DNA of 64,000 bases from Skermania sp. ID1734 (lineage in GTDB: Bacteria > Actinomycetota > Actinomycetes > Mycobacteriales > Mycobacteriaceae): positions 1 through 64,000 of the forward strand of contig NZ_VLIY01000007.1 in NCBI RefSeq assembly GCF_007489285.1. Reading direction: 5' to 3'. The translations under genes were made by a program, and so were the position numbers. The notes under the pieces were generated by a model. That model made no database searches. It was not told the DNA's origin and saw only the letters and a program-made list of their open reading frames with translations. Shown piece after piece: positions 41,244-49,409 of the stretch (positions are counted from its first letter, which is position 1; each line of letters starts with the position of its first letter).

Positions 41244-42722
41244 TTAACGGCGGTGCCGGTACCCGATCCACGCCTCGCGTTTCTGCCGCCGCGGGTCCGC
41301 GATCACCCTCGGCTGTTCGTCGATGATCAGTGTTTCGCGCTTCTCGGCGTCGTACCGCGGCCACTCCGGACCGGGTACGCCGTTGCGGGCGAAGCTGATC
41401 CAGTGCGACTGCATTAGTTCGGTGACCTTACGCATCCCGGAGTGCCCACCGAGCAACGTCAACGCGCGACCCAGGCCGTCGGTACCGAAACCGAAGACCG
41501 CCAACAACTCCGTGCCGTGCGTGGCACCGATGCGCGTCAGGTCCAGCAGTCGCGGCGAGAAGTCATACCGGTAGCAGTAGGTCGGGGCAAACTGAGAATG
41601 GCCCTGCGCGCACAAGATCGACGGTTCCCAGAAGACAACGTCTCCGCCGAGATCTGCCGCGGCCAGTCGACCCGGGTAGCCCGGGTACACGTTCAGCACG
41701 CGCGCCTTCACCGCCGGATCGGTCTCGGCGAACATCTCCTCGATGCGGCTCTTGTTGGTGGGGATGATGTCCATGAATAGCGGAAAGAACCTGCCCTCAT
41801 GGGAATTAGTGCCGATGATCAGCGGCACCGAATGCGCGGTTCCGGCCGCGAACGCGTCGAGCGGGTGCTGGGGAAGGACGTCTCCGTCGACCACGGGCGC
41901 GGTGGCGCGGGTGCCGGGTTGATCATCGGCGCACCAGCGGGTGAGCTGATCGGTGGCCCTGACCAACTGCTCGGGCGTCGCCGACAGCAGAGCCTCCTGC
42001 GGCGACCCAGCTTCGGAGGCAAGGAGTTCCAGGAACCGCTGGGCCCACGTCTTGGCGCGCTCCGGGCTGTATACCGATGCGGCCGGCGGGCTCTGCGCGA
42101 TCCCGCGGGCGAACAATCCCCGGGTCGCGGGGGTGCACATGAGCGTCGTGACGGCATTGCCACCGGAGCTTTCCCCGAAGATCGTGACGTTGTCGGGGTC
42201 ACCGCCGAATGCGGCGATGTTGCGTTGCACCCACTGCAGTGCCGCGATCTGGTCCCGCAGGCCGACGTTCGTCTCGAAGACCGTGTCGGGTGTCGAGTAC
42301 TGGCTGAAGTCGAGATAGCCCAGCGCACCCAGGCGGTAGTTGATGGAGACAAAGACGATGTCCCCGGTGCGGGCCAAATGGTCACCGCGGTAGAGCGGCC
42401 GCGCCGATGAGCCGCTCACATAGGCGCCGCCGTGGATGAACACCATCACCGGGCGCGGGTGCTCACTGGGTGCGGCCGGTCGGCAGACGTTGAGGGTCAA
42501 ACAGTCTTCACTGCTGCGGTTTTCGCCGCGTTGCGGTGCCGGGGCGCCGAATCGGCGAGCATCACGCACACCATCCCAGGGCGCTACCGGGTGTGGGGCA
42601 CGGAACCGCAGTTCGCCGACCGGTGGTGCGGCGTAAGGAATTCCGCGCCAACTCAGAATATTGGCGTCGCGGCGGCCACGGACGACGCCGGTGTCGGTAG
42701 TGACCTCGAGGGCGTCGCTCAT
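41244..42722 (-). CDS. Type-B carboxylesterase
   Basis: The 492-residue esterase has the carboxylesterase-B plan: RGIPYAAPPVGELRFRAPHP, EDCLTLNVCRP, VMVFIHGGAYVSGSSARPLY (oxyanion hole), and VTIFGESSGGNAVTTLM with nucleophile Ser185. The Glu in GTNSHEGRFFPLF and the His in TRIGATHGTELLAVFG fit the rest of the triad. No signal peptide is visible, so it is probably cytoplasmic. It resembles the gene upstream (42817) over its length and probably arose by duplication. Substrate is unknown. Confidence 0.87.
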   Translation of the reverse strand: MSDALEVTTDTGVVRGRRDANILSWRGIPYAAPPVGELRFRAPHPVAPWDGVRDARRFGAPAPQRGENRSSEDCLTLNVCRPAAPSEHPRPVMVFIHGGAYVSGSSARPLYRGDHLARTGDIVFVSINYRLGALGYLDFSQYSTPDTVFETNVGLRDQIAALQWVQRNIAAFGGDPDNVTIFGESSGGNAVTTLMCTPATRGLFARGIAQSPPAASVYSPERAKTWAQRFLELLASEAGSPQEALLSATPEQLVRATDQLTRWCADDQPGTRATAPVVDGDVLPQHPLDAFAAGTAHSVPLIIGTNSHEGRFFPLFMDIIPTNKSRIEEMFAETDPAVKARVLNVYPGYPGRLAAADLGGDVVFWEPSILCAQGHSQFAPTYCYRYDFSPRLLDLTRIGATHGTELLAVFGFGTDGLGRALTLLGGHSGMRKVTELMQSHWISFARNGVPGPEWPRYDAEKRETLIIDEQPRVIADPRRQKREAWIGYRHRR

Positions 42723-42754
42723 CCCAGCGATTCCTTGGACTGTGCTCCGGTTGC

Positions 42755-42788
42755 TGGGTCGGCTCCGGCTGATGGGTCGGCTCCGGCT
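42755..42788. repeat. Short tandem repeat, 18-bp period
   Basis: TGGGTCGGCTCCGGCT occurs at 42755-42770 and again at 42773-42788 in the gap between the two carboxylesterase genes. It runs directly into the GCTCC-rich stretch that follows. Confidence 0.75.
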
Positions 42789-42820
42789 CGCTCCGCTCCT
42801 CGCTGCGCTGCGGTGCTCAC
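42779..42820 (-). repeat. GAGCGAG-rich dispersed repeat, second copy
   Basis: Read on the minus strand it begins GTGAGCACCGCAGCGCAGCG and continues AGGAGCGGAGCGAGCCGGAGCC. It contains the stop of the upstream carboxylesterase gene (42817-42819) and resembles 23139-23180. Both copies lie at the 3' end of a gene in the gene's own direction. Confidence 0.6.
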
Positions 42821-44355
42821 TCGCCTCCGCCTCCCGGCCGCGACCACAGATCGGCGTAATTGCCCTTGTAGGACTGCCACGCCTCGCGGCGATCGCGCTC
42901 CAGGTCCGACACCACCCGCGTTGGGTTGTCGAAGATGAAGGTCTTCCGTTGCGGAAGCTCGTATTTCGGCCATGACGGCAACGGTCGGCCGTAGCGGGCG
43001 AAATTTAGCCAATGCGACTGCATCGCGTTGCTCACCTGGCGGAAGCCGCGGCGACCACCGGCGGCCGTGATGCCGAACTCCATCGGCTCGTTCTTGATGC
43101 CGAACACCGGCAGCATCTCCGCGGCGTGCGTGGCGCCAAGCCGCATGCGGCGCAGCACCGTGGTGGTGAAGTCGAAGCGGTAGTTGTAGGTCGGTGCATG
43201 CTGCGAATGCGATTCGCACACCGCGATCGTCGGACGCCAGAACATCAGGTCACCACCGAGCCGGACCGATGCCCGCGGTTCGGCATGCCGTTCATAGGTA
43301 GCTGCAATGCGTTGGTGCGCTTCGGGATCGGTGACAGCGAACACCCGGCGCAGCCGTTCGACCGTGGTGGGCATGACATCGAGGTAGCGGGCGAACAACG
43401 CGCCTTCATCGCGGTTGGTGCCGATGATCAGCGGTACCCGACTTGCCGTGCCATCGGCGATCGCATCCAACGGTGACTTCGGCAGCAGCTCACCGTCGAT
43501 GACTGGAACCATCGGGAAGAAGCCAGGGCTACTGAGGACGCAGTCACGAAACGCGCGGAAGGCTGCGCGGCGCAACTCGTGCGGGTCCGCCTCGGTGAGC
43601 GCGCTGACCGCGTCGGCTGGCGTGGCGCCAAGCGCGTCAATGCATTCCCGCGCCCAGTGCGCGGCATCCTCACGGTTCATTTCCCAGTCGCCCGGCGCAC
43701 TTTCGGCGATCGCGCGATGGAAGAGCCCGTGTGCGGCGGGCGTCGCCAGCAGCGCGGTCACCGCATGCGCACCGGCGGATTCGCCGAAGATGGTCACGTT
43801 GTTCGGATCACCGCCGAACGCGGCGATGTTGCGCTGCACCCATTCGAGCGCGGCGATCTGATCGCGCAGTCCCAAGTTGGATTCGAACGGACGGTCCGTG
43901 GTGCCAAAGGAACTGAAGTCGACATAGCCGAGCACGCCGAGCCGGTAGTTCATCGACACCAGCACGACGTCACCGCGCGGCACCAGGTGCTTGCCCGAGT
44001 AGAGGCCCATCGCCGATGTGCCCATCAAATAGCCGCCGCCGTGGATGAACACCAGCACCGGTCGCGGCGAGCTCGCCGGGCGGGCCGGCGCGGTGACGTT
44101 GAGAGTGAGGCAGTCCTCGCTCGTCGGCTGATACTTGCGGTACCCCAGTACGGCTCCACTGCGGTTCTGGATCGACGCGTACCCGAAGGTGGTGGCGTCG
44201 CGTACACCGGTCCATGGCGTGACCGGCCGCGGCGCGCGAAACCGCAAATCACCGACCGGCGGGGCCGCATACGGAATCGAACGCCAGTACACGACGGGAC
44301 CGGAGCGCACGCCGCGAATGTCGCCGTCGGCGGTGCTAACTGTCGTCACACTCAC
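42817..44355 (-). CDS. Type-B carboxylesterase
   Basis: The 512-residue esterase shares the plan of its neighbour: RSIPYAAPPVGDLRFRAPRP, EDCLTLNVTAPARPA, VLVFIHGGGYLMGTSAMGLY, and VTIFGESAGAHAVTALLAT with nucleophile Ser193. GTNRDEGALFARYLD and MRLGATHAAEMLPVFG hold the likely Glu and His. A GTG start at 44353-44355 overlaps the oxidoreductase stop (GTGA). The last residues (RPGGGGE) are next to the GAGCG-rich repeat. The two esterases in tandem follow a flavoprotein in the MocR-led unit; their substrates are not known. Confidence 0.87.
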   Translation of the reverse strand: MSVTTVSTADGDIRGVRSGPVVYWRSIPYAAPPVGDLRFRAPRPVTPWTGVRDATTFGYASIQNRSGAVLGYRKYQPTSEDCLTLNVTAPARPASSPRPVLVFIHGGGYLMGTSAMGLYSGKHLVPRGDVVLVSMNYRLGVLGYVDFSSFGTTDRPFESNLGLRDQIAALEWVQRNIAAFGGDPNNVTIFGESAGAHAVTALLATPAAHGLFHRAIAESAPGDWEMNREDAAHWARECIDALGATPADAVSALTEADPHELRRAAFRAFRDCVLSSPGFFPMVPVIDGELLPKSPLDAIADGTASRVPLIIGTNRDEGALFARYLDVMPTTVERLRRVFAVTDPEAHQRIAATYERHAEPRASVRLGGDLMFWRPTIAVCESHSQHAPTYNYRFDFTTTVLRRMRLGATHAAEMLPVFGIKNEPMEFGITAAGGRRGFRQVSNAMQSHWLNFARYGRPLPSWPKYELPQRKTFIFDNPTRVVSDLERDRREAWQSYKGNYADLWSRPGGGGE

Positions 44356-45809
44356 CTTCGCGATGATAACGGCGCGCGACGGTACTGCTCGAGCAGGCGC
44401 AACCACACTTCGCTCACCGTCGGATACGCGGGTACCGCATGCCACAGCGCGTCCAGCGGCACCTTGCCGACCACCGCAATGGTCGCGGCGTGCACGAGTT
44501 CCCCGACGTCGGGCCCGACGAAGGTTGCGCCGAGGAGCGTGTCGGACGCGGTGTCGACCACGAGTTTGGCTCTGCCGCTGTAGTCGTCGCGGTCAAGGCT
44601 CGAGCCTGCCACCGCAATGTCCAACTCGACGGTGGCCACCGTGAATCCGTCACTGCGAGCGGCCTTCTCGGTGCGGCCCACCCAGGCCACCTCGGGATCG
44701 GTGAAGACCACCTGGGGCACTTCGCCGTGGTCGGCGCGAGCCGTGCAGCGCGGGTGGTCGAGGGGGAGACCCTGTGCCCGGGCGGCGATCACGTCGCCAC
44801 ACACTCGGGCTTGGTATTTGCCCATGTGGGTCAAGGGAGAGCGACCGTTGATGTCGCCGACCGCGTAAAGCCAGTCGCCGTCGACGCCGCGCACGGTCAA
44901 CTGGTCGTCAACGTCGAGATAGCGGCCCGGTTCGAGCCCAACGGCGTCGAGTCCGAGAGCGTGGCTGCGGGGTTTGCGGCCGGTGGCAACGATGATTTCG
45001 TCGACGGTAAGGCGCTCGTCGGCTACCTCCACGCTGACCTCGCCCCCGTGGAGGCAGCCTTCACCGCGCGCCTCAGGGTCCGCTCGCCGCACCTGGGTAA
45101 CGTTGGCGCCAAAGAGAATTCGCGCGCCATGCGCGCGCAATGCGTCGGCCACGCGGTCTCCGGCGAATGGCTCGGCACTGGCCAGTAGCCGGTCACCGCG
45201 AACCACCATGGTGAGTTCGGAAACCCCTAACGACAACAGCCACGTCGCGGCCTCGCAGGCCACGACTCCGCCGCCGATGACAAGCACCCGCTGCGGAATT
45301 TCATGCATGTTGGTGACGTCGCGTGAGGTCCAGGGCAGCGCGTCGGCCAGTCCGGGTGTGTTGGGAATCGCGGCGCTGGTTCCGGTGGCGATGACAACGG
45401 CATCACGCGCGGTGAGGGTGCGACCATCGACCTCGACGGTGCGCACCCCGGTGAGGCGTGCACTGCCCCGGAGCACGTCGATGCCAGTGTTTTCGGCCCA
45501 GTGCACCTGCGATTCGTCGTTGTGGTTGTGCGTGAAGGAGTCCCGACGCTCGAGCACCGCTTTCGCGTCGAGGTTGGCTGAACCGAGTGCCTCCCGGACT
45601 CCGGGCATCGCCTGCGCCGCCGCAAGGACGTGGCCGGGTTTGAGCAATGCCTTGCTGGGCATGCACGCCCAATAGGAACATTCACCGCCGACCAGTTCGC
45701 TCTCGATGAGCACCGCCGTGCGGTCGCTGTCGGCGATTGCGTACTGGGCCGCATTCTCGCCGGCGGGTCCGGCGCCGATGACGATGACGTCGTAGGTGGA
45801 GGTGGTCAT
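44352..45809 (-). CDS. Pyridine nucleotide-disulfide oxidoreductase, class I fold
   Basis: The 485-residue flavoprotein has the FAD site DVIVIGAGPAGENAAQYAI, a redox-pair block GGECSYWACMPSKALL with Cys44 and Cys49 in the usual CxxxxC spacing, NAD(P) site VLVIGGGVVACEAATWL, and the second FAD block WLYAVGDINGRSPLTHMGK. Near the end, the His-Glu base of lipoamide and mercuric reductases (usually HPTxxE) appears as AYPTVSE, so the active-site His is changed to Tyr. The partner substrate is therefore uncertain. The ATG at 45807-45809 was chosen. Confidence 0.84.
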   Translation of the reverse strand: MTTSTYDVIVIGAGPAGENAAQYAIADSDRTAVLIESELVGGECSYWACMPSKALLKPGHVLAAAQAMPGVREALGSANLDAKAVLERRDSFTHNHNDESQVHWAENTGIDVLRGSARLTGVRTVEVDGRTLTARDAVVIATGTSAAIPNTPGLADALPWTSRDVTNMHEIPQRVLVIGGGVVACEAATWLLSLGVSELTMVVRGDRLLASAEPFAGDRVADALRAHGARILFGANVTQVRRADPEARGEGCLHGGEVSVEVADERLTVDEIIVATGRKPRSHALGLDAVGLEPGRYLDVDDQLTVRGVDGDWLYAVGDINGRSPLTHMGKYQARVCGDVIAARAQGLPLDHPRCTARADHGEVPQVVFTDPEVAWVGRTEKAARSDGFTVATVELDIAVAGSSLDRDDYSGRAKLVVDTASDTLLGATFVGPDVGELVHAATIAVVGKVPLDALWHAVPAYPTVSEVWLRLLEQYRRAPLSSRR

Positions 45810-45826
45810 TGCTCGGCTCCCGCGCG

Positions 45827-46072
45827 TTACTGCAGGTAGCCTTCGACCTGGTCGGCCGACTGCACGTGCGCATCGGCGGCGGGTTGGCCACTGTCGATCT
45901 GTGCTCGTCGCCGCCGCAGCAGATCCCAGCACTGATCCAGCGTGGTCTCGAGTTCGGCGAGCCGACGCTGCTCGACCTCGGGAGCTATCTCGCCCGCCGC
46001 CGTTTTGGCGCGCAGTTTGTGCTCGTCGTCGACCAGTTGATTGATGGTAGCGAGAAGGTCGGATTCGCTCAT
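45827..46072 (-). CDS. DUF2630-family small protein
   Basis: The 81-residue protein reads MSESDLLATINQLVDDEHKL, with a helical body (EVEQRRLAELETTLDQCWDL) and a polar end. This matches DUF2630, small actinobacterial proteins of unknown function that are mostly helical. It lies 10 bp after the MocR gene and 17 bp before the oxidoreductase gene, so it is in the same operon. No catalytic residue is apparent. Confidence 0.8.
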   Translation of the reverse strand: MSESDLLATINQLVDDEHKLRAKTAAGEIAPEVEQRRLAELETTLDQCWDLLRRRRAQIDSGQPAADAHVQSADQVEGYLQ

Positions 46073-46082
46073 GTTCCCCACC

Positions 46083-47468
46083 TTACGGAGTGCGGCAGGG
46101 CACCGACAGGTTTGGGAAAGCATCCGCCAGGTTCGCGACAGCCTCCGCCAAGTCCGGTTTGCTGCAGGCGGTGTACCCGAGAACGATCCCGTGGCGGCGC
46201 GGCTCGCCGAAGTGGTGACGCGCCAGCCCATCGAGCAGGATCCCCGCATTGCCCGCGCGCCGGATCAGGCGTTCCTCGACCACAAGCGACGGCAGCTCGA
46301 TGACCACGTGTGACCCGGCAGCATCACCGCGCACGTCGATGTGCTGCGCACGCAACGAGTCCACGACTATGGATCGGCGTGTGGCGAGTTCGCGGCGTAA
46401 GCGCCGCAGGTGCCGGGCCAGGTCGCCCGACCGGGCGAGTTCGACAAATACGCGCTGACCCGCGGGACTGGGGCCCATGCCCGCTGCCTCCCGCCGCTCG
46501 GCAACCGCGGCGGCCACGGCCGGGGGCGCCACCATCCATCCGGCGCCGAGCGTGGGCGTGAGTATCTTGCTGGTCGTGCCAAGGTGCACCACTACGTCCG
46601 GGCCGATGCTAGCGAGCAAAGGCAATGGCGCTGTGTCGTAGCGTAATTCACCGTCGTAGTCGTCTTCGAGCAGGAGCCAGCTATGCTTGCGTGCACAGCG
46701 GACCAACTCGACCCGACGTTCGGCTGGCAGTCGCGCGCCGAGCGGATACTGGTGTGCCGGTGTGCAATACACGGCCGAGACATCAGCGGGGATGGCGTCG
46801 ACGCAGATGCCGTGTTCGTCGGTGCGGATCGGCGCCAACCGCATGCCCGCCGCCTGGAGCGCGGCGGCGGCGCGCCCGTAACCCGGTTCTTCGATGGCCA
46901 CCCGGCTTCCCGCCGCAAGACTCACTGAAGCGACTTCGAAAGTGGCTGAGCTGGTTCCGGCAGTGGCGAGTACCGCTGCGTCGGTGGCCGCCAGGCCGCG
47001 GTGCCGCAGGAGATGCTCCACCACCGCATCGTGAAACTCCGGTAAGCCGGTGCGTATCGGGCGGAGCAGGGCAGGGCGGTCCGCGGCCGCGCGCCAAGCC
47101 CGACGCCAGGCGGCGGAATCAATCGCCTCGAGGCAGGGCGCCCCCGGGATGAGCGAAATCCGGTCGCCCGACTCGGTGGCCTTTCCGGGGGCAGGACGCC
47201 GCGATTGCGCCGGTTCGGGCACGGCGGCCACGTAGGTTCCGGATCCATGCCGTCCCCGGATCCAGCCCTCGGCATGCAGTTGTTCGTACGCCGCCGCTGT
47301 GACGGTACGGCTCACGTCCAGGCGCTGGGCCAGGCCGCGTGAGGACGGAAGCCGGTCGCCGACGCGCAGGTGGCCGTCCGATGCCGCGGCGCGAAGCGCA
47401 TCGGCGAGCTGCACCGACAGCGGGGTCCCCGCCATCCGATCCAGAATGATCGGCAGCTCGTCGGACAC
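46083..47468 (-). CDS. MocR/PdxR-family regulator (GntR HTH plus aminotransferase-like domain)
   Basis: The 461-residue protein has a GntR winged helix (LADALRAAASDGHLRVGDRL, then PSSRGLAQRLDVSRTVTAAA) fused to a fold type I aminotransferase-like domain. That domain has DAAVLATAGTSSATFE, YDGELRYD and HLGTTSKILTPTLGAGW with Lys301 as the PLP-binding lysine. MocR proteins sense PLP or a related amine and commonly control vitamin B6 or GABA genes. It is divergent from a PPOX-family gene across a 68-bp region with three AAGTGGC-like boxes. It starts on a GTG at 47466-47468. Confidence 0.87.
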   Translation of the reverse strand: MSDELPIILDRMAGTPLSVQLADALRAAASDGHLRVGDRLPSSRGLAQRLDVSRTVTAAAYEQLHAEGWIRGRHGSGTYVAAVPEPAQSRRPAPGKATESGDRISLIPGAPCLEAIDSAAWRRAWRAAADRPALLRPIRTGLPEFHDAVVEHLLRHRGLAATDAAVLATAGTSSATFEVASVSLAAGSRVAIEEPGYGRAAAALQAAGMRLAPIRTDEHGICVDAIPADVSAVYCTPAHQYPLGARLPAERRVELVRCARKHSWLLLEDDYDGELRYDTAPLPLLASIGPDVVVHLGTTSKILTPTLGAGWMVAPPAVAAAVAERREAAGMGPSPAGQRVFVELARSGDLARHLRRLRRELATRRSIVVDSLRAQHIDVRGDAAGSHVVIELPSLVVEERLIRRAGNAGILLDGLARHHFGEPRRHGIVLGYTACSKPDLAEAVANLADAFPNLSVPCRTP

Positions 47469-47518
47469 AAGTGGCCTTTCAAACTAGCGCGGAAATGGCT
47501 CTTTCAGAATGCCACTTT
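47469..47518. promoter_or_regulatory. Three AAGTGGC-like boxes: probable MocR operator
   Basis: AAGTGGCCTTTCA (47469-47481) and AAATGGCTCTTTCA (47493-47506) are direct repeats 24 bp apart. TGCCACTTT (47510-47518) is an inverted copy. Published PdxR sites of Corynebacterium contain an AAAGTGG core, which these resemble. The boxes fill the space between the divergent MocR and PPOX genes. Confidence 0.6.
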
Positions 47519-47536
47519 CCCGATGAAGGTGAAAGC

Positions 47537-48226
47537 ATGAGTACAAGACCGTCGCTTTCGCCGACTTCCCGAAGCACCGTGCGCCGACTGCGCGAACGCG
47601 CCCAACTCGATCGCGCGGCGCTCGACGCCGTGCTGGACGAGGGCATCATCTGCCACCTGGGGATTGTGCTGGATGACGCTCCGGTGGTGTTGCCGACGGG
47701 ATACGGCCGAGACGGAAACACGCTGTACTTCCACGGCTCGACGGGCGCGCGGAGTCTGTGTGCCGCCGACGGCACCGAGGTGTGCGTGACGGTCACGCTG
47801 CTGGACGGACTGGTGTATGCCCGTGCGGTGATGCACTTTTCGGCCAACTACCGCTCCGCGGTCATCCACGGCAGGGCGCGGCTGGTCACCGATCCGGAGG
47901 AACGGTTGCACGGCCTGCGGGTGCTCGTCGAGCACATGGCGCCCGGATCGTGGGACCGGGCACGCAAGCCCAACGTTAAAGAGTTGGCTGCAACGCAGGT
48001 GCTGGCGCTGGATCTGACGGAGGCGGCCGTGAAGATGCGCAGCGGCGGGCCCAACGACGATGCTGATGACGTGCAGCGCGGTGGCGTGTGGGCTGGTGTG
48101 CTGCCAGCGCGAATCGTTTGGGATGCACCGCAGCCCGCGGCGGATCTGGAGGACGACGTCGAGGTGCCGGAGCTCGTCGCTACCAGGTCTCGGCCCGCAG
48201 TCCCCACTTTCGCAGCTCCGCGGTAG
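47537..48226 (+). CDS. PPOX-class FMN-binding protein (pyridoxamine-oxidase-like), MocR neighbour
   Basis: The 229-residue protein has the split-barrel fold: RLRERAQLDRAALDAVLDEG, CHLGIVLDDAPVVLPTGYGR, LYFHGSTGARSLCAADG and FSANYRSAVIHGRARLVTDP. This is the Rv1155/Pyridox_ox_2 type, in which FMN or PLP may bind. Given a MocR partner, a role in B6 salvage or PLP balance is plausible, but not shown. The ATG at 47537 gives MSTRPSLSPTSR. Its 3' end overlaps the convergent acyltransferase gene by 47 bp. Confidence 0.8.
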   Translation: MSTRPSLSPTSRSTVRRLRERAQLDRAALDAVLDEGIICHLGIVLDDAPVVLPTGYGRDGNTLYFHGSTGARSLCAADGTEVCVTVTLLDGLVYARAVMHFSANYRSAVIHGRARLVTDPEERLHGLRVLVEHMAPGSWDRARKPNVKELAATQVLALDLTEAAVKMRSGGPNDDADDVQRGGVWAGVLPARIVWDAPQPAADLEDDVEVPELVATRSRPAVPTFAAPR

Positions 48227-49391
48227 CCAGATCGCGCAGCTGCGCGTTGCTGGTGATGCGCGCAGCGGTCGCCACGAGCGCTAGCGTGTAGCCGTCACCG
48301 AACCGGCACAGGTAGGCAGACAGCGCATTTCGGGTATGTCGTAGGTGTCGTCGGGTAAGCCCGGGATGTATCGCCCGCGCGGCGAATCCGCTCGCCGGGT
48401 GTGGGCCGAAGTGTTCGAGCGCGCTGGGAACCTGGCCGATGTTGGAGCACATCACATCTCGATCGCCGACGTCGCGGGTTGCGGCGTAAGCGAGGCGCGC
48501 GGGGAACAGCTGCAACCACTGCTCGGGTAGGCCGGGCGCCGCGCCGTCCGGATGCGAATAGCCCTGCGTGATACGTGCTTTCAGATCGGCGAGATTCTCT
48601 CCCGCGCGCACGGTGGTGCCGGTCATCGTGATCGAGTTGGTGGGTTCGTCGCCACGTCGGGCGTCGACGGGCAGGCTGACTGTCACCGGCCTCGCCGCCT
48701 GCAGCAGGTTGACACTGAGCGCGACGAAAAGACTGTTCGCGGAAGCATCTTGGGATTTCGCGACGTCATCCCATTGGTTGGCGTCGACAGCCAGAATTGC
48801 GCTGCGTGCGGGCGCAATCGTAGGGACCTTGCCTTCGCGCGCAGCCGCTTTGGGCCGTCGGGCGGAGAACCGTGTTTCGCGTGCGATGGTGGCCATGGTG
48901 GTCCGAGCGTCCGTCCAGTCGGTCACATGCTCGGTCCGGATGGGGCTCGTGTCGCCGGCGAGTGCCTTCTCGACCGCGCGCAAAAGTCCGCGGGCGTCGG
49001 TCAGCACGTGTGAGCAGGTCAGCGAAACGACGGTGCCGCCGCCCTGGATGCGGGTGGCGGACAGTCGCCAGCCGGGCCCCCGCAGCGGATTGAGGTTGGC
49101 CCCTTGGGAATCGGCCCACGCCAGCACGCGCTCGGGCGGAATTTCACGCTGCGAGTAGGTCATGGGATACGCGGCGTCGTTGAGCTGCCAGTACGGCCTC
49201 GCGCCCGGTACCGGCGACCGCACCACCCGCCGTCCGAGCCACCCGGACCGCAGCGCGTCGTGGAGGTGCATGAGCAGTACCTGCTCGACGGCTTCCTCGG
49301 TGCGCCACAGGCCCTGCATGACGATCGGCGTGCCGAGGCCCTGGTGGGTGCGCAGGAAGATTTGATCGATAGTGCTGAGCCGGTCGTCCAC
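48180..49391 (-). CDS. WS/DGAT-like acyltransferase (condensation-fold)
   Basis: The 403-residue protein fits the CoA-dependent acyltransferase fold of wax ester synthase/DGAT and Pap proteins. The catalytic motif HHxxxDG reads CSHVLTDARG with His128 and Asp132, where the first His is Ser. PVTVSLPVDARRGDEPTNSI and a C-terminal MCSNIGQVPSALEHFG, the usual SNxG-type block, follow. Such enzymes acylate alcohols or diacylglycerol. It follows the crotonase gene by 18 bp. Its length is somewhat shorter than DGATs (about 450-480). A GTG start was chosen. Confidence 0.75.
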   Translation of the reverse strand: MDDRLSTIDQIFLRTHQGLGTPIVMQGLWRTEEAVEQVLLMHLHDALRSGWLGRRVVRSPVPGARPYWQLNDAAYPMTYSQREIPPERVLAWADSQGANLNPLRGPGWRLSATRIQGGGTVVSLTCSHVLTDARGLLRAVEKALAGDTSPIRTEHVTDWTDARTTMATIARETRFSARRPKAAAREGKVPTIAPARSAILAVDANQWDDVAKSQDASANSLFVALSVNLLQAARPVTVSLPVDARRGDEPTNSITMTGTTVRAGENLADLKARITQGYSHPDGAAPGLPEQWLQLFPARLAYAATRDVGDRDVMCSNIGQVPSALEHFGPHPASGFAARAIHPGLTRRHLRHTRNALSAYLCRFGDGYTLALVATAARITSNAQLRDLATAELRKWGLRAETW

Positions 49392-49409
49392 TCGGGCGAG
49401 CGTAGTTCG

